Notes under the pieces: generated by a model
What the model was told of the DNA's origin: nothing
The model's input: only the letters and a program-made list of their open reading frames with translations
The model's database searches: none
In this document: positions 1-10,954 of the stretch, piece after piece
How positions within the stretch are numbered: position 1 is the stretch's first letter
Layout of the letters: every line of letters begins with the position of its first letter
Source: Labia minor
Lineage: Eukaryota > Arthropoda > Insecta > Dermaptera > Spongiphoridae
Length of the DNA: 64,000 nt
Assembly: GCA_963082975.1 (NCBI GenBank)
Contig: OY720344.1
Coordinates: 434,001 to 498,000, forward strand
Direction: 5' to 3'
Program-made: the position numbers and the translations under genes

Positions 1-960
1 AATTTCGAAATAAAATTAAAAATATTTATTTTTAATAATATATATATATATATATATATATTTATTAATCTTAATTAATTAATTATTAACAAAAAAATAC
101 GGTTGGTTGATTCCCGCTTTTTTTTAAATGAATTGTATTAACATTTTTTTATATATTTAAAATATTTTAAAATTCATTATTTAATTTCAAAATAAAATTA
201 AAAATATTTATTTTTAATAAAATATATATATATATTTATTAATCACTCTCAAAAAAAACAAAAACAAAAACAAAAAAAACATATAATTCTTGCAAAGAGA
301 TTAAAAATGTCATTTTCATCATCTAAATATATTAGTCTATTGGGTAAAGGCACTGTTTTGAATAGTCAACTTAGCAGGATCGAAACCGGCGGAAAAAAAT
401 TTTTTTTTTTTTTTTATCTATTATTTTATATTTATTTATTCATTGTTCTTTGATTAAATTTAATTTCTTTTATTTTATTTTATTAATTAAAATGATGCAA
501 CATTTAATAATTGTAATATTGTAATAAATTTTATTTTTTTTATTTTATTAATTACTTATTAGTCATTAACTAATAATTTAATATTAATTCAAAATTTTAT
601 AAATTTTTATTATTTAATTTTGCTTTTGTTTATATATATATTTTAATTAACTTATCTTATCTTTTAATTTATATATGGACAAATGACACTCATATTGAAA
701 TTTGACTCCCGCCTTTTTTTAAAAGATATTTTTTTTATATTTAAAATATTTTAAAATTTTTTATTTAATTTCGAAATAAAATTAAAAATATATATTTTAA
801 TAATATTTTATAATTATAAATTACGATATATATTTATCATTCTTCCAATAAAAAAAAAATATTCATGCACTTAGAAACATATCTAATAATACATATTTAT
901 GTATTATTGAGGACCCCAAGTTCCATGCAATGATGCAACATTTAATAATTGTAATAAATA
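1..960. repeat. AT-rich dispersed repeat modules, no gene seen
   Basis: No coding signal is visible here. The stretch is built of repeated AT-rich modules: a segment beginning aatttcgaaataaaatt recurs near 1, 183 and 768, and a segment around gatgcaacatttaataattg recurs near 494 and 932. A related module (gaaatttg, then ctcccgcc, then AT-rich DNA ending in a poly-A tract and attcatg) recurs at about 46820-47060, so this is a dispersed family. Short AT microsatellites and poly-T runs are included. A stretch near 355-400 contains ggatcgaaacc, which fits an RNA polymerase III B-box loosely, but no A-box was found. Confidence 0.5.
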
Positions 961-1322
961 ATTAAAGAATTGTATATCAGCTCGGTGTCCCAAGTATTAA
1001 TGTTACCAGCCAAACCCAATATAATAATGAATTATTTTTTTTTAACTTAATTACCTAGCCGAGGCTCGGGGTCCCGGTGTGATCTTAATATATTGTCAGA
1101 ATTAGATAAATAATGTAGAGAGAAACATTATTTAAAAATAGATATTTATTTAAATGAAATAAAATTATTTAATTTACAGAATGAAAATGTCTATAATAAT
1201 GTCTAAACATTTTTTCGAGCGACAGCTCGGTATCCCAGGTATTAATATTACCAGCCAAACCCAATAATAATGAATCATTTTTTTTAACTTAAGTACCGAG
1301 CCGAGGCTCGGGGTCCCGGTAC
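961..1322. repeat. Direct-repeat pair of a GC-richer module
   Basis: Two roughly 100-bp modules lie in the same orientation at about 988-1075 and 1224-1320. Each contains agctcggt, ccagccaaaccca and ccgaggctcggggtcccggt in the same order. About 140 bp of AT-rich sequence separates them. The family is not recognised. The second copy also forms the left side of the perfect inverted repeat at 1237-1363. Confidence 0.55.
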
Positions 1323-1363
1323 TGATTCATTATTATTGGGTTTGGCTGGTAATATTAATACCT
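1237..1363. repeat. Perfect 41-bp inverted repeat with 45-bp spacer
   Basis: Bases 1237-1277 are the exact reverse complement of 1323-1363. The 45-bp spacer carries a second small palindrome (ccgagccgaggctcgg). The arms include the conserved ccagccaaaccca core of the neighbouring direct repeats, so the structure looks like one repeat unit plus an inverted partial copy. The right arm ends where a TG-starting, LTR-like segment begins. Confidence 0.8.
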
Positions 1364-2193
1364 GTGGACAAGCCGCTGATTATATAAAATATTGTTCAGC
1401 CTGTCGGACCACCTGTGCCACTAGTGAAGGAGTTAAAAAAAAGAATTCTCAACTCTTTCACACGGGGAATAAAACAAATTATTTGGGAAAGGAACCCTTA
1501 AATATACTTCACCAAAGAGTGCAGTACGTTTGACTATTAGCGCTTAGGAGAATCACCTTGAACATCCAAAATCGTAAAGCAATAACAAATTAAATTAATG
1601 AAATATCCGATGCTAACATATGGGCCTGCAAAGGAAAGATTAGGTTCACTTTTTCTAAATAAAAGAGAAGTGTTCGTTGCCACGTTATATGTATTTAATT
1701 AAAGAAAAATTAATATAAAGTAAAAAATAACTAAAATAAAATTAAAATATAAAAATAAAAGAAATAAATGCTGGCTAATACTCAGCTAAAACAAACAAAT
1801 TACAAAAATATAGTAATAATAACTGAAACACAGTGTCTCCACGTGTTTAACAACGAAATGGCGAATTTACACCTAAAAAGCGTGGAAAAGGAATCCACGT
1901 TCAAAATACAAGTTCTCAAGACGAAGTCACACAAGCAAGTGAGGCGGCCAGCTCTTGACGTCAAGGTAGCCAGCCTTTTTGGCGCCATGGGCCAAAATCG
2001 AGCATGGTGATTGGCTGTGAGGAGTCATGTGACCCCAACTAGTGGCGTTAAAGTAGCCACTAAACTCAACACATGGCATACCAATATAATAAAAAAAAAC
2101 ATACATATTTAAAAAAGGGAAAAATTACAAAAATTATATAAAAATAAATTGAAATTAAAATAAATAAATCTAAATCAGGGAGAGGCGTTAACA
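1363..2193 (-). repeat. Putative long terminal repeat of a truncated LTR element
   Basis: The segment starts with tgtggacaag and ends with ggcgttaaca, giving the TG...CA ends expected of an LTR. Read on the minus strand it starts TGTTAACGCC and is immediately preceded by the purine run GAAGGGGGGAGGA (2194-2206), which fits the polypurine tract next to a 3' LTR. A second LTR and coding region are absent from the window, so it would be the 3' end of a broken element. The boundaries are an inference from the terminal dinucleotides and the purine tract. Confidence 0.4.
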
Positions 2194-2544
2194 TCCTCCC
2201 CCCTTCAGTGAAGAAACGCAGTTTATCACTGACCAAAAACTTACAAGTAATTTACATACAATTAGTTTACAAAGAATAGATGTGTACAGTAAGACCCCGC
2301 TTAACGCTGTCTCGGTTAGCGCTGTTTCGGTTTAGCGCTCTTTTATTTGAACCCGTGGATTCCCCGAAATCATTCACAGCGCTAGGTTTTCCAAACAGTG
2401 TAGTTGTGTTTTTTGTTTGGTACGGTGCTGTGCGAACGCAATTTTATTATTTGAAACATTTGGTGACATTATTGTAAGTATAAATTTATATAATATGTAT
2501 AACGATTAATACAGTGAAAAACATTATGATCTTTAGTTTTTAAC

Positions 2545-2754
2545 ATGGATGATAACGAAAAACAAGAAAAGAAAGCAACCAGAAAAAGCATTTCACTAGA
2601 AACTAAAATGCAAGTGATTAGAAGATTAGATTCTGGTGAACGTCAATCTCAAATTAGTGCTACATTGAATTTGGCAACTTCAACAATAAGAACAATTCTT
2701 AAGAATAAAGAAAAGATACACTCATCGGCAACTGCAACATTTGGCCAGATTTAA
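2545..2754 (+). pseudogene. Tigger transposase N-terminal DNA-binding segment
   Basis: A 69-codon frame starts MDDNEKQEKKATRKSISLE and continues as a CENP-B/Tigger-type helix-turn-helix: basic residues, a KMQVIRRLDSGERQSQI helix pair and TSTIRTILKNKEKI as the recognition helix. This region normally binds the element's own ends. The frame stops before the second DNA-binding domain and the catalytic core. It might still be made as a short DNA-binding peptide, but it is best read as a fragment left by internal deletion of the parent transposon. Confidence 0.75.
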
Positions 2755-2786
2755 GTAAGAGTGAAGACATTGGACACTCCGTCGAT

Positions 2787-3199
2787 ATGAATAAAATTTT
2801 GGAAGAAATAGTGGAATTAGCGAAACAAACCGGCTTAGATGAGGTAAATGTGGAAGACGTCGAAGAAATAGTTCAAGAAACAGCAGCTAGTCTTTCTAAT
2901 GATGAGCTCAAGGAATTAACTGAGCAAGAAGAAAACAAAAATATTAATAGTAATGATTCCCAAGAAGAGCAAAAAGAACTTTCGATGGCGTTTGTAAAAA
3001 GCAGTTTGACCACTATAACTGAAATTATGGACCAATTTGTTGAAATTGATCCAAATTTTGACACGAGTTCAAACGCAAGACGAGGAATATAGATGCTTTA
3101 TCCACTTATCAACAACTTCTAACAGAACGCACAAGGAAAACGCAAACTACATTAGATGCCTTCTTGATAAAAAGGCAGAAAATTATAAACACAGAATAG
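2787..3199 (+). pseudogene. Tigger transposase C-terminal remnant, frameshifted
   Basis: The frame from 2787 encodes an acidic stretch (EIVELAKQTGLDEVNVEDVEE, then a run rich in E, N and S) typical of the linker after the DDE domain in Tigger-type proteins. It stops at about 3092. The homologous C-terminus continues in another frame from 3092 (ALSTYQQLLTERTRKTQTT) to the stop at 3197-3199, so a small frameshift separates the parts. No catalytic aspartates are present. Confidence 0.7.
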
Positions 3200-3589
3200 A
3201 CTGGATGATTTGTCTGACTTAGAATTTTATTTATATTTTCGTTTATATTGTTTTTATTTTTGTAAGAAATAAATGTTTGGTTTTATTTTTATTAAAAAAA
3301 ACAGAATTATTAAATTTAACACCTAACCAATTTTCTATCCATCTTCCCCTAACCCCATTATTTACATGTTAAAATAGCCTCGTTTAGCGCTGTTTCGCAT
3401 TACGCTCTCTTTTCATGGAACGTATCCCCCGCGTTAAACGGGGTATTACTGTATAAGCAATAGTATACATCCTTAAAAACAAACGTATTAATAAAATTAA
3501 CTTAATCATCAATAATTAGAGGTGCCAACTTACACCCAGGTCTTTTAATGTCAACTTTTAGAATTAAGTTTACAATTTTGATTTTTTTT

Positions 3590-4275
3590 AATTAATAAAA
3601 GGTAGATGAGTCAGTGCTTCTCCAGTGAGAAAAATGACCGGGAGAAATGACGAAACATCAAATTATATATAACATAGAAGACAGACCGAGACGCCGATTT
3701 TGGCCAAAAAATCATCTTTTCGGATGAGGCGGATACGTCAACAAACAATATTGCCGCATCTGGGGGACAGAAAACCCACACGTTATCATGGAGAAGACAA
3801 TGCATCCTCAGAGAGTTACGGTTTGGTGAGGATTTTGGTCTGGCGGCATCATTGGGCCATTTTTCTTTGAACCGTTACGGTTAATGGCGACTGCTATCTG
3901 ATTGGTTGTTACCGAAACTTGAAGAGGAAGATTTGGACAACATTTGGTTCCAACAAGACGGCGCTCCGTGTCACACAACTAAACTTACAATCGATCTTTT
4001 GCGCATTGACTTCGGAGACGGAATTATCAGCAGAAATTCGGATGTCGTTTGGCCACCGATAGACTATTATTTGTGGGGAGCCGTCAAAGACAAATGTTAT
4101 GCAGACAAACCAGAGAAGGACAACATTCGTGCAAAAATAGGACCGACCGTATGGCGTACTGTAAGGCCAGCCGAGGCAGCCATTGGAATGAAATAGTATT
4201 TCATAAATAATCGAAAGGTCTACTTCACTATACTTCACTATCAAAAAAATAAATCTGAAAATTCATGGAACCATT
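3590..4275 (+). pseudogene. Decayed mariner-type transposase remnant
   Basis: From about 3630 the plus strand gives, in shifting frames, pieces of a mariner-like catalytic domain. Around 3710 'IIFSDEA' matches the block around the first catalytic aspartate, and WGTENPHVIMEKTMHPQRVT follows at about 3750-3810. The longest intact part (3906-4196) reads LPKLEEEDLDNIWFQQDGAP and CHTTKLTIDLLR, the block with the second aspartate, and then WPPIDYYLWG in place of the usual D-containing third block. Several frameshifts and stops make it non-functional. The tail near 4240-4300 resembles the 3' end of the same family. Confidence 0.8.
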
Positions 4276-4956
4276 TTTGTTTTATTGTATTTTAAAAAAA
4301 TGTTACATGGTGGACCATGTATACGTAGTTAATACTAATACTATTTTTTATATCTTATATATAAAATTGTTAACCACTTTCACAGAAACGTGTAATCTAT
4401 CATTGATTTAATTTAAAATTTAATATAAAAACATAATAATTATAAATAATTTCATTCATATATATATATATAAATGTGTGTGTGTGTGTGTGTGTGTGTG
4501 TGTTGAGGTGAGTAATATGTATTGTTAATATTCATAGCACATCAATTTTCATTTGGTAAATACAAGTGGCAAGTTTTATTGATGTGAGTTGATGCATTAA
4601 ACTGTTGCCGCAACTACTCTTAAATGTAATTAAGATTCGTGTAATCAAAGAGAAAAGAGATAGAGATAGAGATAAACTCGGTCTCTTTCATTGATCTCAT
4701 TTCATGACTATATTAAATCAGCCATCGTTGGAATTTCATCAAAATAATATCAAATCTATTTAAAGTATCAAGCTACCAAACCGTTTTAATAGATGAACTA
4801 TACAAAATCAAAAAGACAGCGTTAGGTCAACGATCGACATAATCTATAATACATTCCATATTCATTTTAATATCGTAATAATAATTTAATAAATTTAACT
4901 TCGAAATTAATTAAATATCGAATCATTTCATATTTGATAGATATCTTAATTTTTTT
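4276..4956. other. Noncoding AT-rich stretch with TG microsatellite
   Basis: No gene or recognised element is visible. An (AT)n/(TG)n microsatellite lies at about 4460-4502. The last 100 bases drift into a degraded form of the satellite monomer that follows. Confidence 0.5.
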
Positions 4957-5112
4957 CAGTGATTTCTTAGAAAAAGCGTGAATTTCACAATATTTTAGGC
5001 AAAATGCTACTTTTTTAAATACAAATGTGAAATTTATTTATTATAAATCATTTTCTTCCATTTCTGATTTTATACGCAAATCTATTCATATTTCATCGAT
5101 ATCATAATTTTT
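4957..5112 (+). repeat. Isolated monomer of the 160-bp satellite
   Basis: The sequence from the tcagtgatttcttagaaaa motif through the aggcaaaatgctacttttt motif to the tcatatttcatcgatatc motif matches the monomers of the tandem array at 8161-9110 in the same orientation. It abuts the composite repeat that starts with taccgaccgacgatagtaag. Confidence 0.8.
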
Positions 5113-6226
5113 TACCGACCGACGATAGTAAGGGAGGTATTGTTTTCACACCAAATTTCACATGTGGAGATTTTTACATATCTCCATGAATCATGCATTT
5201 TCTTAACAGAATAAGTTGACCTGTGCCCAGGTCCGAACCGACCGACGGTTTGAAATAAATTAATTTCCAGCTACAGAAACAATTTCAAATAATTTTAATA
5301 TATCTATTAATGTAATAAAAAACAGATAGGCATAGAACATAAATATTTTTAATTTTATTTTATTTATAATATATAGCTGAAGTAGCCGGCGTTGCCGGCG
5401 TTACCCGAGGCTGTGACGTCATGAAGGGCTGGGTGACGTCATATAATTTTAAATTAAGAAAAACATAATGAAGATGATTTTTCCCGAGGATAAAACCAAT
5501 ATATTCGTGGTGATATGTAAACAAATTTCCTTATGTGAAATTTGGTGCGAAAATAACCCTTCCCTTCTTATCGTCGATCGCTAATACTACCACTTCCGGT
5601 TTCCGGATTTGCACCAAAAGTTGATCAATTCATCCCACTGATGCATTAAGTAAATATACCAAATTTCATCAAAATCCGTTAAGCCGTTCAGGCTGTACAC
5701 ATCTATACGGACGGACAGACGGACAGACGGACGGACAGACATCATGCTAAAAATACTTTTTTCTGTTAAGAAAATGCATGATTCGTGGAGATATGTAAAA
5801 ATCTCCACATGTGAAATTTGGTGTGAAAACAATACCTCCCTTACTATCGTCGGTCGGTAAAAATGTATTTTTAGCATGATGTCTGTCCGTCCGTCCGTCC
5901 GTATAGATGTGTACAGCTTGATCGGCTCAACGGATTTTGATGAAATTTGGTATATTTACTTAATGCATCAGTGGGTTGAATTGATCAACTTTTGGTGCAA
6001 ATCCGTAAACCGGAAGTGGTAGTATTAGCGATCGACGATAGAAAGGAAAGGGTTATTTTCACACCAAATTTCACAAGAGGAGATTTTTTACATATCACCA
6101 CGAATCATTCACTTTGTATTTGTTTTATCTTCGAGAAAAATCATCTTTATTAGTTTTTTTCTTAATTTAAAATTATATGACGTCATCCAGCCATTCATGA
6201 CGTCACAGCCTGTTCTTACATATATA
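5113..6226. repeat. Composite repeat forming a large inverted repeat
   Basis: Bases 5409-5756 are repeated in inverted orientation at 5865-6210 with about 108 bp between them. Landmarks are the paired gtgacgtcat sites at both outer ends, ggatttgcaccaaaagttg in the middle, and the ggacggacagac run near the centre. Outside the left arm, 5211-5390 (aataagttgacctg, ccgaccgacggtttg) recurs inverted at about 7999-8160, so the inverted duplication originally continued and was split by the Helitron at 6227-7998. A direct copy of the left half lies at 45750-46375. No coding frame is convincing. Confidence 0.8.
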
Positions 6227-7998
6227 TCTATATATATAAAGGAGAGTGTTTGTATGTATGTATGTATGTATGTATGTAATTTGTTTACTTTTTTGCTGTC
6301 ATAGAAACAAACAAAAAAGAAATTCCCAATCAAAGAATTATTATAATATTTAACTTTTTATTTTAAATTCTAATATTCAAATATCATTTCAATTAAATAA
6401 TTTATTCTAAAAGTTCTCATTTTAATTAATATAATAAAATATTTAAATCATATTTAACTTAAATTTTATTTTGTATTTATTCTTTCTATATTTGAATACT
6501 TCTTTTATTTTAAGGGAGGGAATTAACTATGATCTAAAAAAATTAATAAATGAACTTAATAATAAAAAATCAATTAAATCCATTAATTTAAATTAATACT
6601 ATTAATGAATGTATATATTGTTAATTTATCTTTAGTTTTATCAATACTTTTATACCGTTAATTTTTATAAATTAATTTTTATAAATTGTCTCAAGTCTCT
6701 AACTTTGCATTTTCTCAAATTTTATTATAATTAAAAATATTCAATAAAAATCAAGCAATGAAATTGAAATATCGAAATGAAATGATCAAGAAATAGTATA
6801 CTCTATTATAACATATACAATACTTATAAACTTAGGCGGAGGAAATAGACGATATCATTGCGGGTTCAGGCCAAATCGATCAACATTACTTAATTAAGAT
6901 ATTTTCATTATGACAGATATTAAAAAAACCGCGAATTCAATATCTCTGTTCACTAATTATTTGTAGACTTTAGTAAAACCTACGCATGACTCAATAGATC
7001 CGGATAAACTTTTTCAAATTTTGATCTTAAAATTTTTCTTGAAGGTAGTAAAGAAAGAGTAAGATGTGGAAATCAATTGTAAAATATTAGATTACCCAGA
7101 CGACTTAAATATAATAGGAGATTCGGCAATTGCAATTACAGATAGCGAGGAAAAATTAATCGAGGTAGGAAAAGAGATGAGGTTTGAAATTAATAATGAT
7201 AAATAAATATATTTAGAAACAAACAGGAGCAGTATTAACATACAAAATGTAGAATTTGAATATGTAGAAAAATTGAATGTAATCACGAAGGATAATAATA
7301 TTTGAGAAGAATTTAAATCGAAGTTGCAATCGGGAAACGCCTGTTATCATGCAGTAAAGAGGCTTATCTCATCAAAATTATTATAAAAGGGAATGAAAAT
7401 TAAAATATATAAAACAATTATTTTGTCTGTTGTATTATATGAGTGTGAGACATGGTCTATGATCTTAGGAGATGAGAGTGGATTCAGAGTATTTGAGAAT
7501 ATAGGATTCTCCCCAGCATTTATGGGCCAAAGATGAGCACACCAGGGAATGACATAAGAGAGATGGAACAGAGGTTCAGGATAAGGACACTTGGAGAAAT
7601 GTGGTTGTAGCTGCCAAGAACTTTCGAGTACCGTTGAGCCACGCATGGTTTATGACCCTGGGAGATGAGAGTAAATTCTGATTATTCTTTCCAGCATTTA
7701 TTGGCCAAAGAAAGATGAGGTCACTTGGAGAAATGTGGTTGTAGCTGCCAAGAACTTTCAAGTAGATAGATATAACATATTCAATAATAATATATATAAT
7801 TAATTTACTAAATAAATTAAAATATATTTTAAATAATCACACAATAAGAAATGAATGTTTTATGTTATACATTGTTTGAAACAAAATGGATGAAAACCTT
7901 TTACTACTTTCAACCAAATACGATGTACCACTCGGGGGTACAGGGGGCGGAGCCCCCGTCTAGATGTGAAGAGCGACAAAGGAGCTCTGAGCAGCTAG
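6227..7998 (+). mobile_element. Non-autonomous Helitron carrying a reverse-transcriptase fragment
   Basis: The element starts TCTATATATATAAAGG after an A and ends with a GC-rich stem region, then gagcagCTAG before a T. These are the TC start, CTRR end and A^T target of Helitrons. The terminal hairpin is degenerate (gagcgacaaaggagctc). Inside, from about 6960 to 7760, are plus-strand remnants of a non-LTR reverse transcriptase (FVDFSKTY near 6965, a YxDD-like block near 7095, the LYGWEAW-equivalent near 7435) with many stops, plus a local duplication of the 3' segment (7610-7760). This is the oldest-looking of the four copies in the window. Confidence 0.8.
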
Positions 7999-8160
7999 TT
8001 ATAAATAAAATAAAATTAAAAATATTTATGTTATATGCCTATCTGTTTTTTATTGCATTAATAGATATATTAAAATTATTTGAAATTGTTTCTGTAGCTG
8101 GAAATTATTTTACTTCAAACCGTCGGTCGGTTCGGACCTGGCCACAGGTCAACTTATTTT
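7999..8160 (-). repeat. Inverted outer part of the composite repeat
   Basis: This segment is the reverse complement of the 5211-5390 and 45753-45930 copies (landmark ccgtcggtcggttcggacctgg). It directly follows the CTAG end of the Helitron at 6227-7998 and leads straight into the satellite array. Confidence 0.75.
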
Positions 8161-9110
8161 CATTGATTTCATAGAAAAAGCGTGAATTATTCACAATATT
8201 TTAAGCAAAATGCTACTTTACAAATGTAAAATTTATTTATTATATATAATTTTCTTCCATTTCAGATTCTAAGCGCAAATCTATTCATATTTGATCGATA
8301 TCATAATTTTTTTTCATTGATTTCATAGAAAAAGCGGGAATTATTCACAATATTTCATACAAAATGCTACTTTTTTAAATACAAATGTAAAATTTATTTA
8401 TTATATATCCTTTTCTTCCATTTCTGAATCTAAACACGACTCAATTCATATTTGATAAATATTATAAGTTTTTTTCAATGATTTCATAGAAATAGCGTGA
8501 ATTTTTCACAATATTTTAGCCAAAATGCTACTTTTTTAATTACAAATGTAAAATTTATTTATTAAATATCATTTTCTTCCATTTCTGATTTTAAACGCAA
8601 ATCTATTCATATTTCATCGATATCATAATGTTTTTCATTGATTTCATAGAAATAGCGTGAATTTTTCATAATATTTCAGGCAAAATGCTACTTTTTTAAA
8701 TACAAATGTAAAATTTATTTATTAAATATCATTTTCTTCCATTTCTGAATCTAAACACGACTCAATTCATATTTGATCGATATCATAATTTTTTTCATTG
8801 ATTTCATAGGAAAAGCGTGAATTTTTCACAATATTTTAGGCAAAATGCTACTTTTTTAATATAAATGTATAATTTATTTATTATATATTATTTTTTTCCA
8901 TTTTTGAATCTAAACACGAATCAATTCATATTTCCTTGATATCTTTATTATTTTCATTAATATCGTACAAAAACTGTTTTTTTTAATATTTCATGCAAAA
9001 TACTATTTTTTTTCAATACAAGGGATACATTTATTTATTATATATATCATTTTCTTCTATTACTGATCCTAAACACAAATTAATTCATATTTCATGTAAA
9101 ATTGTAAATT
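8161..9110 (+). repeat. Tandem satellite, about 160-bp unit, six copies
   Basis: The motif cattgatttcatagaaa starts new units near 8161, 8315, 8476, 8636, 8796 and 8955, giving spacings of 154-161 bp. Each unit then holds the landmarks aggcaaaatgctac, aaatttatttattata, cattttcttccatttctg and ttcatattt.atcgatatc. The last unit is the most diverged. A single unit occurs at 4957-5112. This is a short noncoding array. Confidence 0.9.
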
Positions 9111-9175
9111 TATCCTTAAACCCAAAATTGGGATGGGTGTAATCGATAATAAATAAAATAAAAAAAATTAATTTT
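9111..9175 (+). repeat. 3' end fragment of a non-LTR retrotransposon
   Basis: The sequence ccttaaacccaaaattgggatgg followed by tgtaatcgataataaataaaat matches the 3' untranslated end and AT-rich tail of the retrotransposon at 15732-17661 read on the minus strand (ccctaaaccccaaaacgggg, then ggaatcgataataaaataaa). It is a heavily 5'-truncated copy. Confidence 0.6.
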
Positions 9176-10881
9176 AATTTATAATTTAATTTATTAATTT
9201 ATATTTAAATTTAAATATTATATATCCGGTTTAATTAATCCAATTCAAATTTGCCACAACACTCCAAATTTTTTTTTTATCTTAAAGTGGTATTTGTAAT
9301 TTTTCAACTAGGATATAAAAATAAATGTATTAAAGAAAGAAAGACATCTATCTAGTCTAAATTCTAGTCGTGTGGATGTAGGTTTTTAAATGAAATTTTC
9401 AAAAGAGTTGAGAAAACATTTTTCTTTTCTATTTTTTCATTTTCTCATACAAAAACTTTTCTGACCAACAAGTTGATAAATGTTACTGAATGGTCTAGAA
9501 TGAAGCAAGCAAGAGTTAGGTTTGGTTGAAGGGAAAAAAAATTTTAAACGTCTAATAGGGAGGGTTGATGGTTAAATAATAAAAAAATGGTTGGAATGGG
9601 GGTATTTTTTTTCAATGGTTAATGTTGGCTACACCCTTTAATAGATTTTAAATAATTGAACAACGAAGTAATTGAAAAAACGAAAACTACAATGTAATGA
9701 CAATCTTTGTATAATTAAATTATATCGGCTATGTTCCAGTTTTTATATTTTACAATTTTATTAAAAACTGCAATATAATGGTTAACGTCCACTCCGATCC
9801 ACCTCTTTCAATGGGTTACTGAGAGCGAATTTAATGACGTCATGAATCACGTATTCGAAACGTTCCCAAGGCAAGTGATCGACATGTCAAAAGAATAAAC
9901 CAACGCACCCAACGTATATCGTTTTATAGTAAGGTCACATTTAATATATAATAACAATAATAATAATAGTATATATAATAATGTAATATTGTAATTTTAT
10001 GATATCCATGAAGTCTTTTCCATTGTGTGGGAGTATTATAAAAATTGAGTTTATGAACACTCGAAAAGATGTATAAGTACACATGTACATCGTTGGTGTC
10101 ACATTTATTAATTGAGTGATAATTACAAAATTTTCATAAAGTTCCAACAATCCATTTCAAATATATAGCCTAGCCTTATCTCAATGACGCTCGGGCCTGA
10201 TTAATAAAAATTCAATTGGTTTAATTTTTTTCACAATGGAAATCTATCCTGAAATCAATATTGATGCTTTAGATGCCGTTAAAACATATCTACAAAAATT
10301 CTCAGAAGCCTAGCTTAATTTAAAGTTGAAGAAAAATCGAATAAAATTTTTCATTTGAGTGGACAAACAGACAGACAGACAGACAGACATAAAGTGAAAT
10401 TGATAAAATATTGTAATAAAAATATACTCTAAATTTTATGATAAAAAATAAGAAAAACGTACGAATTAAGATTTGTAAATCGACGTACAATAATTGAAGT
10501 GATATTTTGAACTTAATCACACCTGATGGGGAAAGGAGGAGGTTAGAAGAAAAAATATTCCAAATGTAAAATAGTATCTCATAGATAGTGTAGTATAAGT
10601 TTTGGAAAAGACATTTGAAGAAGAAAATATTTCATTTATATTGTCGGTTTGTTATGTCTTTTGTTCAATTAAAATTTTAAGAAACTTGTCATGAAATTTC
10701 TTATTATTTTATAAGTTTGATTCATGCCAATAGTTTTCATCGAGAACATTTCTTCCAACCAAAATGGGAGTGTACATGTGGAAGTTGATATTTGGTATAA
10801 ATGTTTATTTATAGTTCATTTTAACTATATAATTACCTATTAAAGGGCATTTTTATGCTTATATTTATATATGTATATATA
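9176..10881. other. Noncoding stretch, weak repeat traces
   Basis: No gene is supported. A part near 9190-9285 resembles the dispersed repeat seen at 34817-35025 (tccaattcaaatttg, cactccaaatttttt). Near 10360-10390 there is a cagacagacagac run typical of repeat tails. A 25-codon frame at about 10238-10315 (MEIYPEINIDALDAVKTYLQ) is noted, but nothing supports it as a gene. Confidence 0.4.
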
Positions 10882-10954
10882 GGCCCTGTGGCGCAACGGA
10901 TAACGCGTCTGACTACGGATCAGAAGATTCCAGGTTCGAATCCTGGCAGGGTCG
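10882..10954 (+). tRNA. tRNA-Arg (anticodon ACG)
   Basis: The 73-base sequence folds as a standard cloverleaf. The acceptor is GGCCCTG/CAGGGTC (one G-T pair) with G73 as discriminator. The D-arm is around ggcgcaacggataacgc, the anticodon stem TCTGA/TCAGA encloses the loop CTACGGA, and the T-arm is CCAGG TTCGAAT CCTGG. The loop places ACG at positions 34-36, decoding CGN arginine codons after A34 modification. There is no intron. The downstream flank is unusual: no run of four or more T occurs on the plus strand until about 11109, only repeated TTT triplets. Confidence 0.97.

Larger units (their letters stand above)
2287..3451 (+). mobile_element. Tigger/pogo-type DNA transposon, internally deleted
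   Basis: Both ends carry related inverted repeats starting cagtaa.accccg.ttaacg, with taacgctgtttcgg-like motifs repeated inside, and each end abuts a TA dinucleotide (2285-2286 and 3452-3453), the usual Tc1/mariner/pogo target duplication. At about 1.17 kb it is far shorter than an autonomous Tigger. It keeps the start and the end of the transposase gene but lacks the DDE catalytic core. Such a derivative could move only with a transposase supplied elsewhere. Confidence 0.85.

Noticed and set aside
355-400. A tRNA-like or SINE promoter (ggatcgaaacc B-box)
   Set aside because: No A-box, no cloverleaf and no further copies were found; a single short match is expected by chance.
5587-5877. A 96-codon minus-strand frame with VRPSVRLSVRID
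   Set aside because: The repeated residues come from the ggacggacagac simple repeat at the centre of the large inverted repeat.
8161-9110. Tandem units considered as a CRISPR array or gene cluster
   Set aside because: The whole 160-bp unit repeats without unique spacers and has no open frame; it is a satellite.
10238-10315. A 25-codon frame with helix-like composition (MEIYPEINIDALDAVKTYLQ)
   Set aside because: It is too short, lacks splice sites and lies beside a retroelement-like cagacaga tail.
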